Source of the DNA: Cylindrobasidium torrendii FP15055 ss-10
Lineage: Eukaryota; Basidiomycota; Agaricomycetes; Agaricales; Physalacriaceae
DNA length: 64,000 nucleotides
Direction of reading: 5' to 3'
Assembly: GCA_000934385.1 (NCBI GenBank)
Contig: KN880472.1
Location: 62,001 to 126,000 of the forward strand
Below, one piece after another: positions 20,515-33,100 of this stretch (position 1 is its first letter; each line of letters starts with the position of its first letter). The translations under genes were made by a program, and so were the position numbers. Under the pieces are notes generated by a model. That model saw only the letters and a program-made list of their open reading frames with translations, made no database searches and was not told the DNA's origin.

Positions 20515-20682
20515 AGTTCCGTCTTCTTGTTTCCCTATCTGCATTTTCCCATTCATACTATACCGCCTGCTTTTCGGACTTTAGACATTGGACAATACAT
20601 CGGCTCGTACAATAGTATTCCTGACTTTCGATTTTTCTTGTATTCGTAGTGAATTTGAGGACAGTTTGTGAAGCACTACACT

Positions 20683-21226
20683 TCACGCATTTCCTGCATG
20701 CCTCTCCGCGTACTCGAACAGCTCGTCCGTCACGCCCTTCACAGCCCTATCGCACCAAACCTGTATGCTCGCCTTCGACAACGCCTTCCCCTCTTCGCCC
20801 TGGAGGTATTTTTGATCGATGCTGCCCGTCATGAGAGCGAAGACTGGCGCATGCACATGAGGATCGAGGATGGATTCATAGGTGAGCGACGAGCCGCACG
20901 AGCCACAGAATCCACGCTTGGCTTTGTAGGACGAGATGTACTCCTTGGGTCTGGCTGAGCTGAGCCACTCGATGGCCGTGGGAGGGTTGAGGATAATGAA
21001 GTGCATGAGGAGCGCGCCGCTTTCTTTGCGGCATTGGGTGCAGTGGCAGATGGCTGCCTGTAATGGTCAAGTCAGTATGTAGATGCAATTCGACTTGGGA
21101 TGTGTGCACACGCACCAGGAATGGCTGATTCTGCGGGTCCTCCGGGCTCTTTGTAAACGTGACCTTGTAGCGTATGTCGCCGCAAAGGCAACCGCCTTCG
21201 ATAGCATCGAACGTGGTTGGGGACAT
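20683..21226 (-). CDS. GFA-domain protein 1 (glutathione-dependent formaldehyde-activating-like)
   Basis: A small protein of the GFA/CENP-V zinc-binding fold, in two exons. Exon 1 has EGGCLCGDIRYKVTF; after an intron of about 54 nt follow ICHCTQCRKESGALLMHFII and GFCGSCGSSLTYE. The three cysteine clusters (CLCG, CHCxxC, CGSC) are all present, so both zinc sites should form. The C-terminal part has GSIDQKYLQGEEGKALSKAS and ends ERHAGNA. Family members were named for glutathione adduct formation with formaldehyde, but most fungal members have no proven substrate. A second gene of the same type lies at 25006-25522 with a Zn2Cys6 factor between them. The start at 21226 is the first ATG before the first zinc motif. 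Confidence 0.88.
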
Positions 21227-22287
21227 TAGGAAAGAAGTTGGTGAGGGGAAAAGCTGGAAGGTAGTACGGGGTATTTAACCTTCTGAGATGAGTTCGACGG
21301 CAGAGTCGAGCTCCTCGGATATACATCCGTCATCTGTAAGCTCGATATTCCTATCAACTTGAACTTGCTATCAACGTTCACTTGACGAGATGAGGTTGGT
21401 TGGATAGGATAGGTATCACAGACACACGGAACGCGACACGCAATCGAACGGCATGTACTTAGAATTGACTCTCGGAGCAAACATTGGAGCATTTCGACAA
21501 TACGGCGTCCGAGTCGACGCAAGTGAACTCGAAAGGGAAATTCATCCGATGAGGATGCTTCTGTCTGAGTTCTATAAGTCGTTGGGTGCACTGAGGTGAG
21601 CTATTAACGAGAGGACGCCGTAGGAGAGCGTGCTGGCCCCGGCGGAGGTACCAAAACACGGGCGGCCGGGGAAAATCCCCTACGAAAACTTTTGAACACT
21701 TTTTATGTTGCATACCATCGTCGTTTCTTGTACTCCTGGCGTCCAGGTGGTACTCCGCCAAAGTATCTGTCAATAATGCAGACGTGTGTGTCATCACATG
21801 ATCTGCATGGACGAGTATACGTATTGGATTTGGCCAGGAATCTTCACTCAAAAGAGAGATAACTTATCGCGATAAACTCTTCACTCACGGCGGAATGTGG
21901 TTTGTCGCGTGTTGGCCCGGGAGTCCCTGTATGAACGGTTTGCCTCGGCCTCTGAACGAGTATATAAAGAGGGCTTCATCCCACTTCGACGGTCGATAAT
22001 AACTCTCCCCCCTCGGGGGTACTAGAAACGTGTGATTGCATCAGAATGGCACCTATCAAGCGAACGGAACTTACCCCGTGGTGAGCCGGTGGATGCCCGC
22101 CTCGAGGCCAGGCTATAAAGGCAACCACCAACTCCCATTGTCCTCACTTTCCTCCAAAGGGCCACTTTTGAATTTTTGATATGGTAAGCGCACTTCACGT
22201 GCCTCGACGCGGGCGAGATATGTTTGCCGCCGGCTCTTTCGAAAGATCAATCCGTGATCGCGGAAATATACATTCCTCTTGAACATT
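21227..22287. promoter_or_regulatory. 1.06-kb region between GFA1 and the Zn2Cys6 gene: TATA box and upstream ORF
   Basis: A TATATAAA box at 21961-21968 is the likely core promoter of the Zn2Cys6 gene, about 320 bp before its ATG. A small upstream ORF (22181-22282) lies within the predicted leader. The start of this spacer is the upstream region of GFA1. No further gene seen. Confidence 0.5.
22181..22282 (+). promoter_or_regulatory. 33-codon upstream ORF in the leader of the Zn2Cys6 gene
   Basis: ATG at 22181, TGA at 22280-22282, six bases before the main ATG at 22288. The first codons read ATGGTAAGC, which could instead be a splice donor of a leader intron. Confidence 0.35.
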
Positions 22288-24815
22288 ATGTCGTCGACTC
22301 TGCCCGCGGCCTGTGCTGAGTCAGGGACTTCTGCTGGCTCTTCTTCTCATTCTCCTCCTACGAGCGCAGTGGCTGCTGACGATCCTCCTCCCATTGTTCT
22401 CGCACGCCCGTTTCGGTCGAGAAAGAACAGGCCCTGCGATGGATGTGTATGTCTCCCCTTCCCACTCAGCCCCCTTCGATGACTCAAACGAGGGGCCATT
22501 TTTCAGCGCCGTGCAAAGACACGATGTGCCATTACACAGGTGGGAACACCGTGTGTGGAGTGCCAGTACGTTGCCGCTCCATTCTTCAGCTAATGCCACT
22601 TCTAAGTGTGGTCTCGCAGACACACTCGCAAGAAATGCACATTCGACGAGCTACCAAGGGAGCGCAAGAAGCCGACAAAACGGACGTCTTCACCGCAAGA
22701 TATGGACATAGATACCCTCCCTCAGGCTGCGCCGACAGCGCCGACGTCCCCCACATACCCTGCCAAACGGGCACGCACCACTGAGGATGGCACACCGGGC
22801 ACTACTATCTCTTTAGAGGATATCCTGGGCTACCATGCCCTCACGGCCGTCCTAACAGACGATCTATTGCCAATAGGTGCCCGTACAAGCGGCCGTACGT
22901 CCTTCTGACCCCTTCCCCAAGTCTAACCCATTCGCTCATCACATCACAAAAGCTGGCAGCATCCGCCAGATTTCCGTAGATAGCTCAAAGCCCCAGTATG
23001 TGATTTTCGGAAAACGGGTCGTTCAACGTGCGTCGGCCGTCGACTGTCCGTGCCACTAGCAACAAGTACTGACTGATGTTGGGCGATAGGAGAACGGCAC
23101 CGACCAGAATTGTTCCTCCAGCCTGTGCTGACGGCGCTGAGCCTCCTACGGCCTGCGCCCAACCCTCGAGGGCTTATGGAGATCTACCTCACTGTGAGCA
23201 ACGCCGCGTTTCCTGTTCTCCCGCCGTCGTCCGCACCATCGGCCGGGTCGGCCGAATGTTATCCTGCACCCATATTGGCAAAGGTCTATAGGGCAGGGCT
23301 CAACCATATTCCGGGAGGCCAACAGCGCGCGAGCGCACGCAGTATTGGGCGCCTCTCGGAGGGGTCAGAGATGGAAAATGGCCTGCATCGGTCGAGCTTG
23401 GCGGGACTCAGTGATGCGCTGCTCTGGGTCTCAGCGCGCCCAGCAAACGACTCTGAGGACGCGTACCTCGTTTTGGCCAAGGTCAGTGCTCAACGAATGG
23501 GGCGAGAAAAAAAAAGAAGTGCTTTTGACTGATGGGTTCTTTCTTTGGTTAATAGGCTATAGCCCAGGCGCAGCTCATGGGACTACATATGGACCCGACG
23601 ACGTGGGATATCCCGGCCAGCGAGAAGGACTTCCGTAGAGTGTTGTGGTGGACACTGCGGGTGCATGATGCCTGGTCGTCGTTCCTCTACTCGCGGCCGT
23701 CGCATGTCCAGACGAGCAACCACAATGTGCCATTACCGACGCTCGCCAGTATCCTGACATGTACAATGCATGTCTCGACAAGCGCACCTCTTCAACAGCA
23801 GCGCACAAACGCGACACGGGCAGCGCCGTGGTTCCAAAGCCTCTGTCGGTTGTCGATATTGGCGTCCAGGTTGCAGACCCAGATATGTACGCTTATGACA
23901 CCGAAAGAGGATCGGTTAGATCGAGTAGTGGAGATTGAGAACGAGGTGGAGACGCTGCTGAAGGAAGTGCGGACAAAACAGGTAGACGAGGGGCCTGGTT
24001 ATCGTGAGTCGCTGTTTTCATCCCTTGGTCGGTGCTAACCCACACAGTCTCGTTTATGACCACTCTATTGGGATTCAGGTGTATGCTACGACGAATAGCA
24101 ATAGAGCTGAGTATAGGTCTGGGGGCCCCGTGAGTGGACTTCTGTTACGCACGATGCTCATCCTCATTTGTGCAGGTTTACGCCGGATCCAGATACACTC
24201 GAGAGGTATGCGCAGGCTGTGGAATGGTTTGTATCCATCGATGGCGCTGCATTCGACGGATTCTGGCTTGTCCATGTTGGCCATATCCTCTCGTCCGTGA
24301 CTTCGTCCCTCATCCGGCTCAGTCTCGCTATGACAAACTCGGCTGGAAGCCCTATGGCTCCAGTCTCACCAGAGGACTCCCAAGGCGTGCAAACCGACGC
24401 CTCAAACTCTCCTCCGCACGTGTACCTGAATGTTGACGAGCGGACGAACCCTGTTTTCTTGTTGTGCCACATGCGGTGTGCTTTGCAGAAGGCGAAAGAC
24501 ATGCACTGGGATTTGGCGGAGGCAGCTATTGCGCGCGCAGATAATGTAGCGCTATGTCTAGAGAACATCGGAGAGGCAGAGTACGGTGATGTGGTATTGG
24601 CGCTCCGAGGGATGCTCTTTATGAAGCAGAAACAGAAGAGGCATAATGGCGGGGTGGACTTGACAGGCAGGAATGGCGTCCGATGGAATGTGGACATGAA
24701 CCTGTTCGCGGGAACTGGGATGGACCACTGGCCTGGCTTCGAGGAGATGTCGTTGCATGGGATTGGGTATCAGCCAACTGGGCTGACGCCGCCAGAGATT
24801 TATGGGAGAATGTAG
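22288..24815 (+). CDS. Zn2Cys6 fungal-specific transcription factor
   Basis: Nuclear DNA-binding regulator. The start at 22288 (MSSTLPAACAESG) is the first ATG in frame. The zinc cluster is split by two introns and reads, once joined, CDGCRRAKTRCAITQ, then PCVEC and RKKCTFDE, giving all six cysteines. A basic, Ser/Pro-rich linker follows. The middle shows the fungal-specific factor domain: AIAQAQLMGLHMD, DIPASEKDFRRVLWWTLRVH and DAWSSFLYSRPSHV. The C-terminal part (VEWFVSIDGAAFDGFWLVHV, KAKDMHWDLAEAAIARADNV) is helical. It lies between two GFA genes, which suggests a local target but does not prove it. Exon borders between 22900 and 24170 are approximate. No sign of truncation. Confidence 0.87.
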
Positions 24816-25005
24816 AGCATCAAAAAGTATGCGTCGGATATAACCGACATATAGAACTGTTACCACAGTATATACCACCAAAATTTGTTGTAATTCTGGT
24901 TCGTAGAAACCATTTGTAGCAGAAAAGTCATAGTACAGTTTTCGTGTTCAATTTGTTATTTTTTGACAACTGGAATCCTCAATCCTCTTCGAACCCCTTG
25001 CCCGT

Positions 25006-25522
25006 CTAGCTAGCCGATGTGACCGCGTACTTGAAGAGATCATCTGTAACGCCCTTGATAGCGCTCTGATAATACGCCTGATGTCCCGCCGTCGACAGCA
25101 CCTTCCACTCTTCTCCCTGGAGATATTCTGCATCGATACTTCCCGTCACCACTTCAAAGTATCGAGCCGATTTCCAGTACAACGAGGACCCACATGTGGC
25201 GCAGAATCCGCGAACGGCTTTCTCAGAGGAAGCATACTCCGTTGGCTTGGTGGGAGTCAGCCACTCGATGGTGCTGGGTGGGTAGATGACAACAAAGTGC
25301 AGAAACAGTGCCCCGGACTGTTTGCGGCATTGAGAGCAGTGGCATAAATGCGCCTGGGATAACTCTTTAGTCTGCGGGAGATAATGAACTTGATGAACCA
25401 TTCGCTCATACAGAGTAGGGTTTTGCGCATTCCTCAGTACTGGCAAAGTTGAGTTTGTATCGAATGTCGCCGCAAAGGCAGCCACCTTCGACGGGCTTCA
25501 AAGATTTCGGTGCGCTTGTCAT
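25006..25522 (-). CDS. GFA-domain protein 2
   Basis: Paralogue of the GFA gene at 20683, also in two exons. Exon 1 from 25522 reads MTSAPKSLKPVEGGCLCGDI and RYKLNFAS. After one intron near 25350-25410 follow LCHCSQCRKQSGALFLHFVV, IEWLTPTKPTEYAS, GFCATCGSSLYWK and GSIDAEYLQGEEWKVLSTAG, ending VTSAS. All zinc ligands of the fold are present. The two GFA proteins agree over their whole length but only moderately, so the duplication is old or one was acquired separately. The gene is convergent with the Zn2Cys6 factor, with 190 bp between the stop codons. Substrate unknown. Confidence 0.87.
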
Positions 25523-25740
25523 GTCGATGGTGGTCAATAGCAAGATAAGTAGTAGGGTTCAAAGGGCGCTCTGTGGTCATACGGCCTCCACGGCATCGTC
25601 ACACGGCCGTTCCACCCCCAGGGTAATGCAAAAGTGAGTGTCATTGTATCAAAATTTAGAGGCATTATAATGGTACACAATTCTCGAATAATAGTAGTGA
25701 GAGCCTAAGTACAAGTGTTAAAATATTCAAAAAAGCCTAC

Positions 25741-28509
25741 CTAATCGTCCTCCTCGTTCCGACCGAATCCTCCCACAGGCTCGTACGTCGCCTCCGTTGT
25801 ATCTCTCCTCATGACCCATGTCACACCGAGGAAGAAGAGCACGATGAGGATGATGCCGAGGACACCTACAACCGCTGGCGCGCCATACTGACGCCACGGA
25901 CCTGGATAATACGGCTCAAGAACTTGGTCGATCTGTATCACCCCACCCGTCCCTCCTCCAGTTGTCGACCTCCCCCACGCCATAACAGTCGCCGCATGAG
26001 TCTTCCCATTCGTACCCCTCGCACCCTTGATGCCCACGACATAACTCCCTGGCGCAGACTCAACCTCCTTGAAAACCACATCCCCATAATCCTCTTGAAA
26101 GTCACGCGTCAGCACAGTCGCGTATGTCGCCGAATCATCCATATGCAGCGGCCTGTTGTTGTTCAACGCCTCTGCCACCACCAAAGACGGCGGGACCATC
26201 GGGATAAGATGCTGCACGACCAGACTCTCGAGCCTCCGCGTGTCTTGGTAAAGCTCCGTGAGGTTGTAATCCTTGAACGCGTCGTCTGTGGGACACAACA
26301 GCGTCCAGCCAGCACCCGTCATCCCCGCCTGGTCCCACCGAGATCCCTCAGGCGGCGCCGTTCCATTCAGCACCCACTCAAACCCAGCCTTGGACACCAA
26401 TGTCCCCATCGTACTCCCCTTAGCCGCCTTGACGAGCTTCCCAGCGGTAAGGTCAACCGACCGAGGAATCAGCAAGTCCGATAGTTCGTGTATCACCCCA
26501 GTCTCCGTCAGTGTATTCTTCGGATACAACTCTGTCCTCATCCCTGCCCAGCCCCCACTCGCACTGAGAAACACCGTCCCATTCGCGTCTTTCTCCAGCG
26601 TCAAATCCGAGCCTTCCAGTGTCGAATACGAATGGCTCGAGCCGTTGACAAGCTCCTCGGCGTACTGCACGCTGTCAAGCGAATGATGCAGCAAGACCTT
26701 CTCCAGGTCGGATTTGGACGACGCTGCGAGTAGGTGGGCGCTGACGAGCAGTCCCAGGCGCTGGAAGGCCTCGTTATGAGGAATAAGCAACGACGTTCGA
26801 GGTGTCTTCTTGATCGTCTTTGCTACGGAAGTTGACGAGACAGCCGCAAGGAAGGATGACAGCTCCAAAGACGGCAGCGCAGCCTGCAGAGCATCCGTCG
26901 GTGGAACCAGCGCCTTCGAAATGAAGTAAATCAAGGTGTTGTTGACCTCGACTATACTTCCAGTGAGTCCAACATTCGATTACATATTGCGAATGACATA
27001 CCAGGCTCGCCAATGACACTTGCGCCCGCAAACCGAATCTTCTTCGTGTCAGACTCGACTTCCAGGACTTGACGGCCACCATCCAATCCAGGCTCCTGCA
27101 ATGCAGTCTCCAACAACATCCCATCCTGCAGCTTCTTCGGCGTCCAGCGACCAGGAAGGAAATGATATTGCAGCATCTTCTTCAGCTCCTCACTACCAGG
27201 CTCAGGCAGTGTCGGCTCGTCAAAGAAGGTAAAAATATCATCTTGAGGCGCCAAAATGGTATACTTGGCTTCGGTGTCGTTGACGAGCGAAGTCAAGTTG
27301 GTTGAATGAATGAGGGATACAAAGGATGTGCAGTTCAACGCAAGCAGGTACTTCTCCGGTGTGATTTGCAATGCACCAGGCGGTATCATGAGGGAGTTCA
27401 CGATATGCAGTACACCATTCGACGCGTAAATGTCTGCTTCTACAAGGTCCGCTTGGCCAACCATGGTCTTGTCTGGCGACACAACGATTTCCAAGTTTTG
27501 GCCGTCAATGGTGGTCACTATACATTGTTGAAGAATGGTTTGGGGAAGTGGGCAGGAAACGCACGATTGAGAGCTGGGTGGAACGCGTCTGACCAAGAAA
27601 CTCCTTCAGACACCGCATGCATATTAAGGATCTTGGCGAGGTCATCGCTGGCAAATTCGCTCTCCAGGTAGGTCCGCTCCAACTTGTCCAGTGAATTCCA
27701 CGCCTCGTTTGTTGGCAGGAACAGAGTCAGCGCAGACGTTGAGTTGAGGGCTTTGTGAATGTCGGGAGTGAGCAGAGAGTTGAAGTAGGACAGGGAAGGA
27801 GTTTGCGAGAGAACCGTAGCTGTAAGATTGTCAGCGGTGAAACAGCTTCAACTGCGCGCGCGCACGCACCCAAATCTGGTGGAGGCTCCAGCATCTTGTT
27901 AATCCCGAACAATGCCCCATTGCCTGCGTCAACCTTGCCCTTCGTAACCTGCACACCACCCTTCCCATGCGCATCGACCCCCACATACAGCTTCTCCTTG
28001 TGCGGCACCAGCCTCAACCTCTGCGGCTCCCCGCCCAATGACCCGCCAGGTATGGGAATCCATGGAGGATATGGCGGCGGTTCGTGTGTCGGGCTGTCTA
28101 GCGGAATCCGCGGGAAATGTAATGTCTTGTGGACCTGCAAGTCGCTGGCTTCCTCTGGGAAAGCGTTGACGGTATAATTCAGAAGATGGTAGAACAGCTG
28201 TTGCCGTAGTTGCTCCTGCACGTTGTCTGCCAGAGTTGCCGATCCATCGTCCAGGATACTTCGCCAGAAGGCATGTTGCTCTATGGCTTCATTCGTCGGT
28301 GCGAAGAATGTGCTGCCGTTCAATCGATTGAGTGTGGGGATGAGCCGTGTGCGCTGTAGGAGCCGCAGTAATAGCTCGTAGTCGGGGTCCTTGTTGAGCT
28401 CGCTGACGAGTGTGCTTGCCAACGTCGACGGTCCAGATAATGGGGTTTGCGAGCACAGGATGTTCCCGAATAATAAAGAAGTAGAAACGAGAATGCGCCA
28501 GGGACGCAT
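25741..28509 (-). CDS. Cell-surface fasciclin (FAS1) protein with five FAS1 domains and a C-terminal membrane anchor
   Basis: Start at 28509 (MRPWRILVSTSLLFGNILCS), a clear signal peptide; the longer frame upstream lacks one. Five FAS1-like domains follow in order. Landmarks are TFFAPTNEAIEQH, TLFLPTNEAWNSL, YTILAPQDDIFTFF, SLLIPHNEAFQRLGL and TLLCPTDDAFKDYNL, each followed by the LxxHxL-type second half (for example VLLHHSLDSVQYAEEL). Many NxT/S sites fit an exported glycoprotein. Near the C-terminus is one membrane span (AVVGVLGIILIVLFFLGVTW) and a short cytosolic tail (MRRDTTEATYEPVGG). FAS1 proteins act in adhesion or, in yeasts, vacuolar functions; a vacuolar membrane place is also possible. 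Three or more small introns (near 27840, 27530 and 26970). Confidence 0.87.
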
Positions 28510-28730
28510 GGTGGATGTAGTGATGGCAAGAGGCAGAGGTGCGGTTCCCCTTACGCGCAGCTTGAGCATGCCCTGACGTCAGGCCTGTTAATTGCGGCAA
28601 CGGCCGACGGACTGCGCCACACTGTGGATGCCTACCAACACAAGTAACAACTTTTCCTCAGGTAGTACTTTATACCATCAAATCGAGTGCAAACGAGCAA
28701 GCAGTAAATTGAGCAATAATTTTACAACAT

Positions 28731-29897
28731 TTAGATAAAAGAATCAAGCAGTTTCCTCGAGAATTCGACTCCGACCTGCAAACAGATGAGTTAGGGTAAA
28801 AAGAAAAGCAACAGGTCCAACTCACAAAGGTGGCAGCATTTGCAGGGAAAGCCCTTGCCATCGCAGGTCCGAATCCTCTCCACAGCGCCTTCACTCCGTC
28901 TGCAGCAATCGTCTTCTTCGCACAGTCCAAGAAACCGGAATATGTCCCTTCTGGTGCAGATTGTATACGTGACTTGAGTACGTCTGGCGGGATGGCCAAC
29001 GACCACATCGCAACACCAGCCATACCACCAGCAACAATAATGCTTCCAAGGTCGAGGTCAGACGGCGACTTGCCCGCAGGCGTCAACGCCTTCTTCGTGA
29101 CTTCGTATGCCGCAAAGTACGCGGCGCTACCTGGTCCATCGCGCAGGATGGTTGCAAACGAACCCCGGAAAATGCTCTTGAGGCCGCCTTCCTTGTAGAG
29201 ATGGCCAATCACGTCTATCACGCCCTTGTATTGCTTCTCGCCGGCAACGCCCTGGCCTTGGACCTGTAGCAGCACCTTGGCGCGTTCCACAGGAGCGGTC
29301 ACGAGTGTTGTGGGCACAGCCGACATGAACCCAGCGGTGGCAAGTTCGCCAATCGAAAGCGTTTCGCTCTTCCGGTTCGGCGTCGCCGCAAAGATCAGGA
29401 GTTTGGATGTATCGTATGCCTGTGTTGTTCTCCTCTTCAGCCACAATGAACAGCACGGGGGACAACGGAGGCCCGTACCCAGAACGAAATCGCAAAAATG
29501 GGGGTGACACCGAGCAGGGGCGGTACAACACCGCGGAACATGCTTGCATGGTGTCAGTCAAAATGGCTCTCGATGAGGCGAATAGGCAGCGCACCCAGTC
29601 AAGCCATCCTTGGCCACAGTCCGCTTGACCACATCCAGGCCGCCAGTGTAGGTGCCAGGTGCTGCTGTCTGCAGACGCGTCTTTGTCAAGTCAAATGGAT
29701 GGCCTAGATGCCAAGTTGAGCAAATCGCCTATTGTCGTGTCCGATGGACGCACCGACAAGCACCGCGCAGACACCTCCAAATCCTCCAGCAACAAACGAC
29801 TTGACAGACTCTGCGGTCGCAGAGCCAACGTCCTCGGCAGCTTCCTTGCTCTTCGCGATGGTCAGCGATGAAAAAAGCCAGCTATATGCGCTACCAT
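28731..29897 (-). CDS. Mitochondrial carnitine/acylcarnitine carrier
   Basis: Inner mitochondrial membrane carrier that exchanges acylcarnitine for carnitine, feeding beta-oxidation and acetyl-unit transfer. Three carrier repeats are visible: GHPFDLTKTRLQTAAPG, TAPVERAKVLLQVQGQ and IPPDVLKSRIQSAPEGTY, each a PX[DE]XX[KR]X[KR]-type signature. VERAKVLLQ in repeat 2 is typical of the carnitine carrier subgroup, as is MFRGVVPPLLGVTPIFAISF. The frame is carried by several introns of 45-60 nt. The start codon at 29897 appears to be alone in exon 1: ATG is followed at once by a GT donor, and an intron of 44 or 50 nt leads in frame to SKEAAEDV or EAAEDV. The last exon reads VGVEFSRKLLDSFI. A TATA-like element lies near 29988 on the minus strand. 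Confidence 0.88.
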
Positions 29898-30146
29898 TTT
29901 CTAGTGGGTATGTGGTGGTGGAACGAAAAGGAGAGACGATGTTGAATCCTCCGCGGCGGATGCGAAACGGAATATCACAAGGTCGGCTATATAATGGCTA
30001 TATTGCCTCCGGCCCCCGGCTCCCCACACTTCGATCGGAACCAAATCGCAAAGGCTCGAATTTGACTTGAAATGGCACGCGTCTTTCAGCCAACCTTCAT
30101 CGAATTACACCATTATATACACCTATTCCTATTTGACCGATAATTT

Positions 30147-33100
30147 CTATACACCCTCCGGCGGTCCCTTATCCAATAATTCCTGCAACTTCCCCAATGT
30201 CCTCGATAACGACAGAATCCCACCCGACGTCAAACTGGGCACCGCAGGCTCTTCTCCGCAGAAAGTTGGCGGCAAGACCAGCTTCGAGGTATCCTCATGG
30301 TCCTTCTCCTTCCTGCTCTTTTCCACCAGCGCTTTCGCATCGGACAGCACCTTTCTTAGCTTCTCCTCCTTCCAATAGATGTGCTTAATTTCTCTCGCAA
30401 CATCACCCAACGGAATCTCCAACGCCCTCCGCACAAATCCGCGGGACAAAACGTACGCCTTCTCACTGTACAAGCGGCTAGAGTGGGAGACGTGAGTAAC
30501 CCTGCACACGAACATTCGGGAAAACGCACCTATTCACAATCCCCTCCTCTGTCCCCCTCAACTTCTCATACGCCGGCTCACAAAACCACGGCTCCTTCAC
30601 CAACACCAGCCCTTGTATACTCACAAAGGCCTGCAACAACGACGACCGCGCCGCACTCCATGTCTCCGTTGTATCACCCGCCCAGGTCCCCAGAATCGAC
30701 AAGCACACCTTGCCCTCCTCGTACAAATTTGGATTCACACGCCCGTTCCCATTCGTCCAACTCAAGAAATGCGCCTTTGGTGGTGAGTTGGGGAAATCCG
30801 AGTCAAGCATCCAGTCGATAACAAACGGCGCGTCCTCATACGGCGTATTCTCCGGCCCAATAATCAGTGAACGTAACAAGTCAGACCGGTCCTCATACGT
30901 CCGCACAATGATGTTTTCTACAGCACTCGTCAGCAAGCAAGGCTTAGAACCTCTGCAATAAGACACACCTGGAAGACTGTTTCTCAAAATCCCATACTCC
31001 TTGTTCAAGCGAGCATGGAACTGCCGATTTGGTTGCGCTACTGGGCTCCCGTACCACTTATGGTCTGCCGGTGCCTCCTCTAGGATCTCAAATCTCTTCC
31101 AAGGCCGGTTGTATTCTCCCACTTCCTCGTTAACCTGCCTGGACGGACCCGCTTCGCTGCTATCACCGTTCTTATCGACCACATCGTCCTCGTCCATATC
31201 CTCCCTGTCTCTTTGTGCAGCAGCAATCAATTGACGCACGTCCTCGATGGGAAAGGGATTCTCAACCTCCATATCCTGTGATAGCGCCATGGCTGTCTCC
31301 GGTGTATACGGCTGCGCAAGGGGCGGTGAGCTCGATCTTGAGTCCACCTCGTCCATCTCGGAATCACTGTCTGCATTTGAGGCAAGCGACGTCGATTGTG
31401 GGTCTTGGTCCATATCTTCATCCACCCAAAGATGGTCACCGTCCACTCCATGAGGATCGGCAGACCATCCTTCCTCGTCGTCCCAATACTCAAGGTCATC
31501 GTGGTGGTGTTCGTGTGAGTGCATAGCGTCCCAAGTCGCCTCTTCCAGGTGCTCCATGGCGTCCATCAACCGGCTCAGACGTTCGAGTGGATATGTCGCC
31601 TTGCTGCCGTCCGGATGTCGCACAAGCACAGTGCCATCTGGCCCAAGCTGGGTTCTCTGTAAGTCCAACTTCTTCAATAAGTGAGTCGAGTATACCTTTA
31701 CAACATCCCCACACCAATCAATCGGCGTCGTACTGTCGCAGGATGTCTGCATGTAGGCATGATCCCATTTTGGATCCGTCCCCCGGTGCTTGAGCACGTC
31801 GTTGCCGATATCCCATAATGTGCCCCTCCAGCCAGTGTATGAATCAAGCGCTGCCGGAATTTCGCGTACCCACTCCTCCATTTCTCCAATCCGCGGAATA
31901 TGCGGCGGCGTGTACCCGTTCGTCGTCCCTTCCGGATGAATGAAAACGTAGTCGCCAATTCTTACACCAAGTCCATCGTGACCGGTGTCCTCAGCGTCGG
32001 GGTCGGTACCCTGTGTATCAAGCTCAAGAACTGATACAGTTTCGGTCTTCTTGTCTTTGAGAAGGTATAGTGATGCTACTCGCTGTCGGGCGTCTACGGT
32101 TTGAACGACACCACTCTCTTTGAAGTCTTCTCCACGCCAAATAACAGTATCGCCTGGCCTTCGCACAGAGTAAGTATGGAATTCAAAAACAGCAGATGCG
32201 CACTTACCAGCAGTCATACTCATCCGTATTCAAGTAAGGAATGAGGTCCACCGACCGACACATCTCCTCTGTACCGTCTTGCCACAGCACTCGCACACTC
32301 GTCTCCGTTTGCTTCACAATCAGAGCGTTGACATGAACGTACTCTCCAGAGTTCACGCCTGGTCCGTGAGTCGTGCTGGGCACCTCTTCACCAGTAACGA
32401 GATTGACCCGGTCGCCAATGCGGGGCTGGTATGCTTTCTCTTCGCGCACCACAGTAAGTTTGGCTAGCTCTGCACCATACCAGAACTGAGGGGGTCGAAC
32501 ACGTTCGGAAGCTTCGGCTGGGGGAAGCTTAACTGAGATTTAGTGACGCGTAATGGCGTGGACCAAGGGTGCCCACCTTTTGGTTGATTGCTAACCAGGC
32601 AATAGCATAGACCGAATGGGATACTTGAATTACGGTGTCCTCCTGAGTAGCGTTTCGATTGAGAAGGAAGTTGAAGAAGGGCGGTATAGTGTGGTTATGG
32701 GGGATAATATCCTGTCGCGAATTAGCTTGAGTGCCAGCGGAATTAAGGTAGCCCAACGCACCGTACCCTTCTCCCCTACCGCCCAGCGCGCTCCGAATTC
32801 TGGCATGCGCAGGATATGGCCATTGGACACCTCCACAATGTTTTCATCACAAAGCTATATCCCTGCATTAATGAATCATGATTGGGGAAGCAGTTATGGA
32901 TGACGAGATACCTCGATGATCTGTACTTCATGTCAGCCCTCGTCCAACAGATACAGGCAGGTGCACGCACTTGTCCTATCCAGTCATTGTATATCACAAA
33001 ATCTCCCGTCTCTGCCTCAAAACATGACTGGACCTCCGTGGGCTCTTTCCATCCCTCGATGGGTATGTGATTTATGGCATGCTCGAGTTTACTGCGGACA

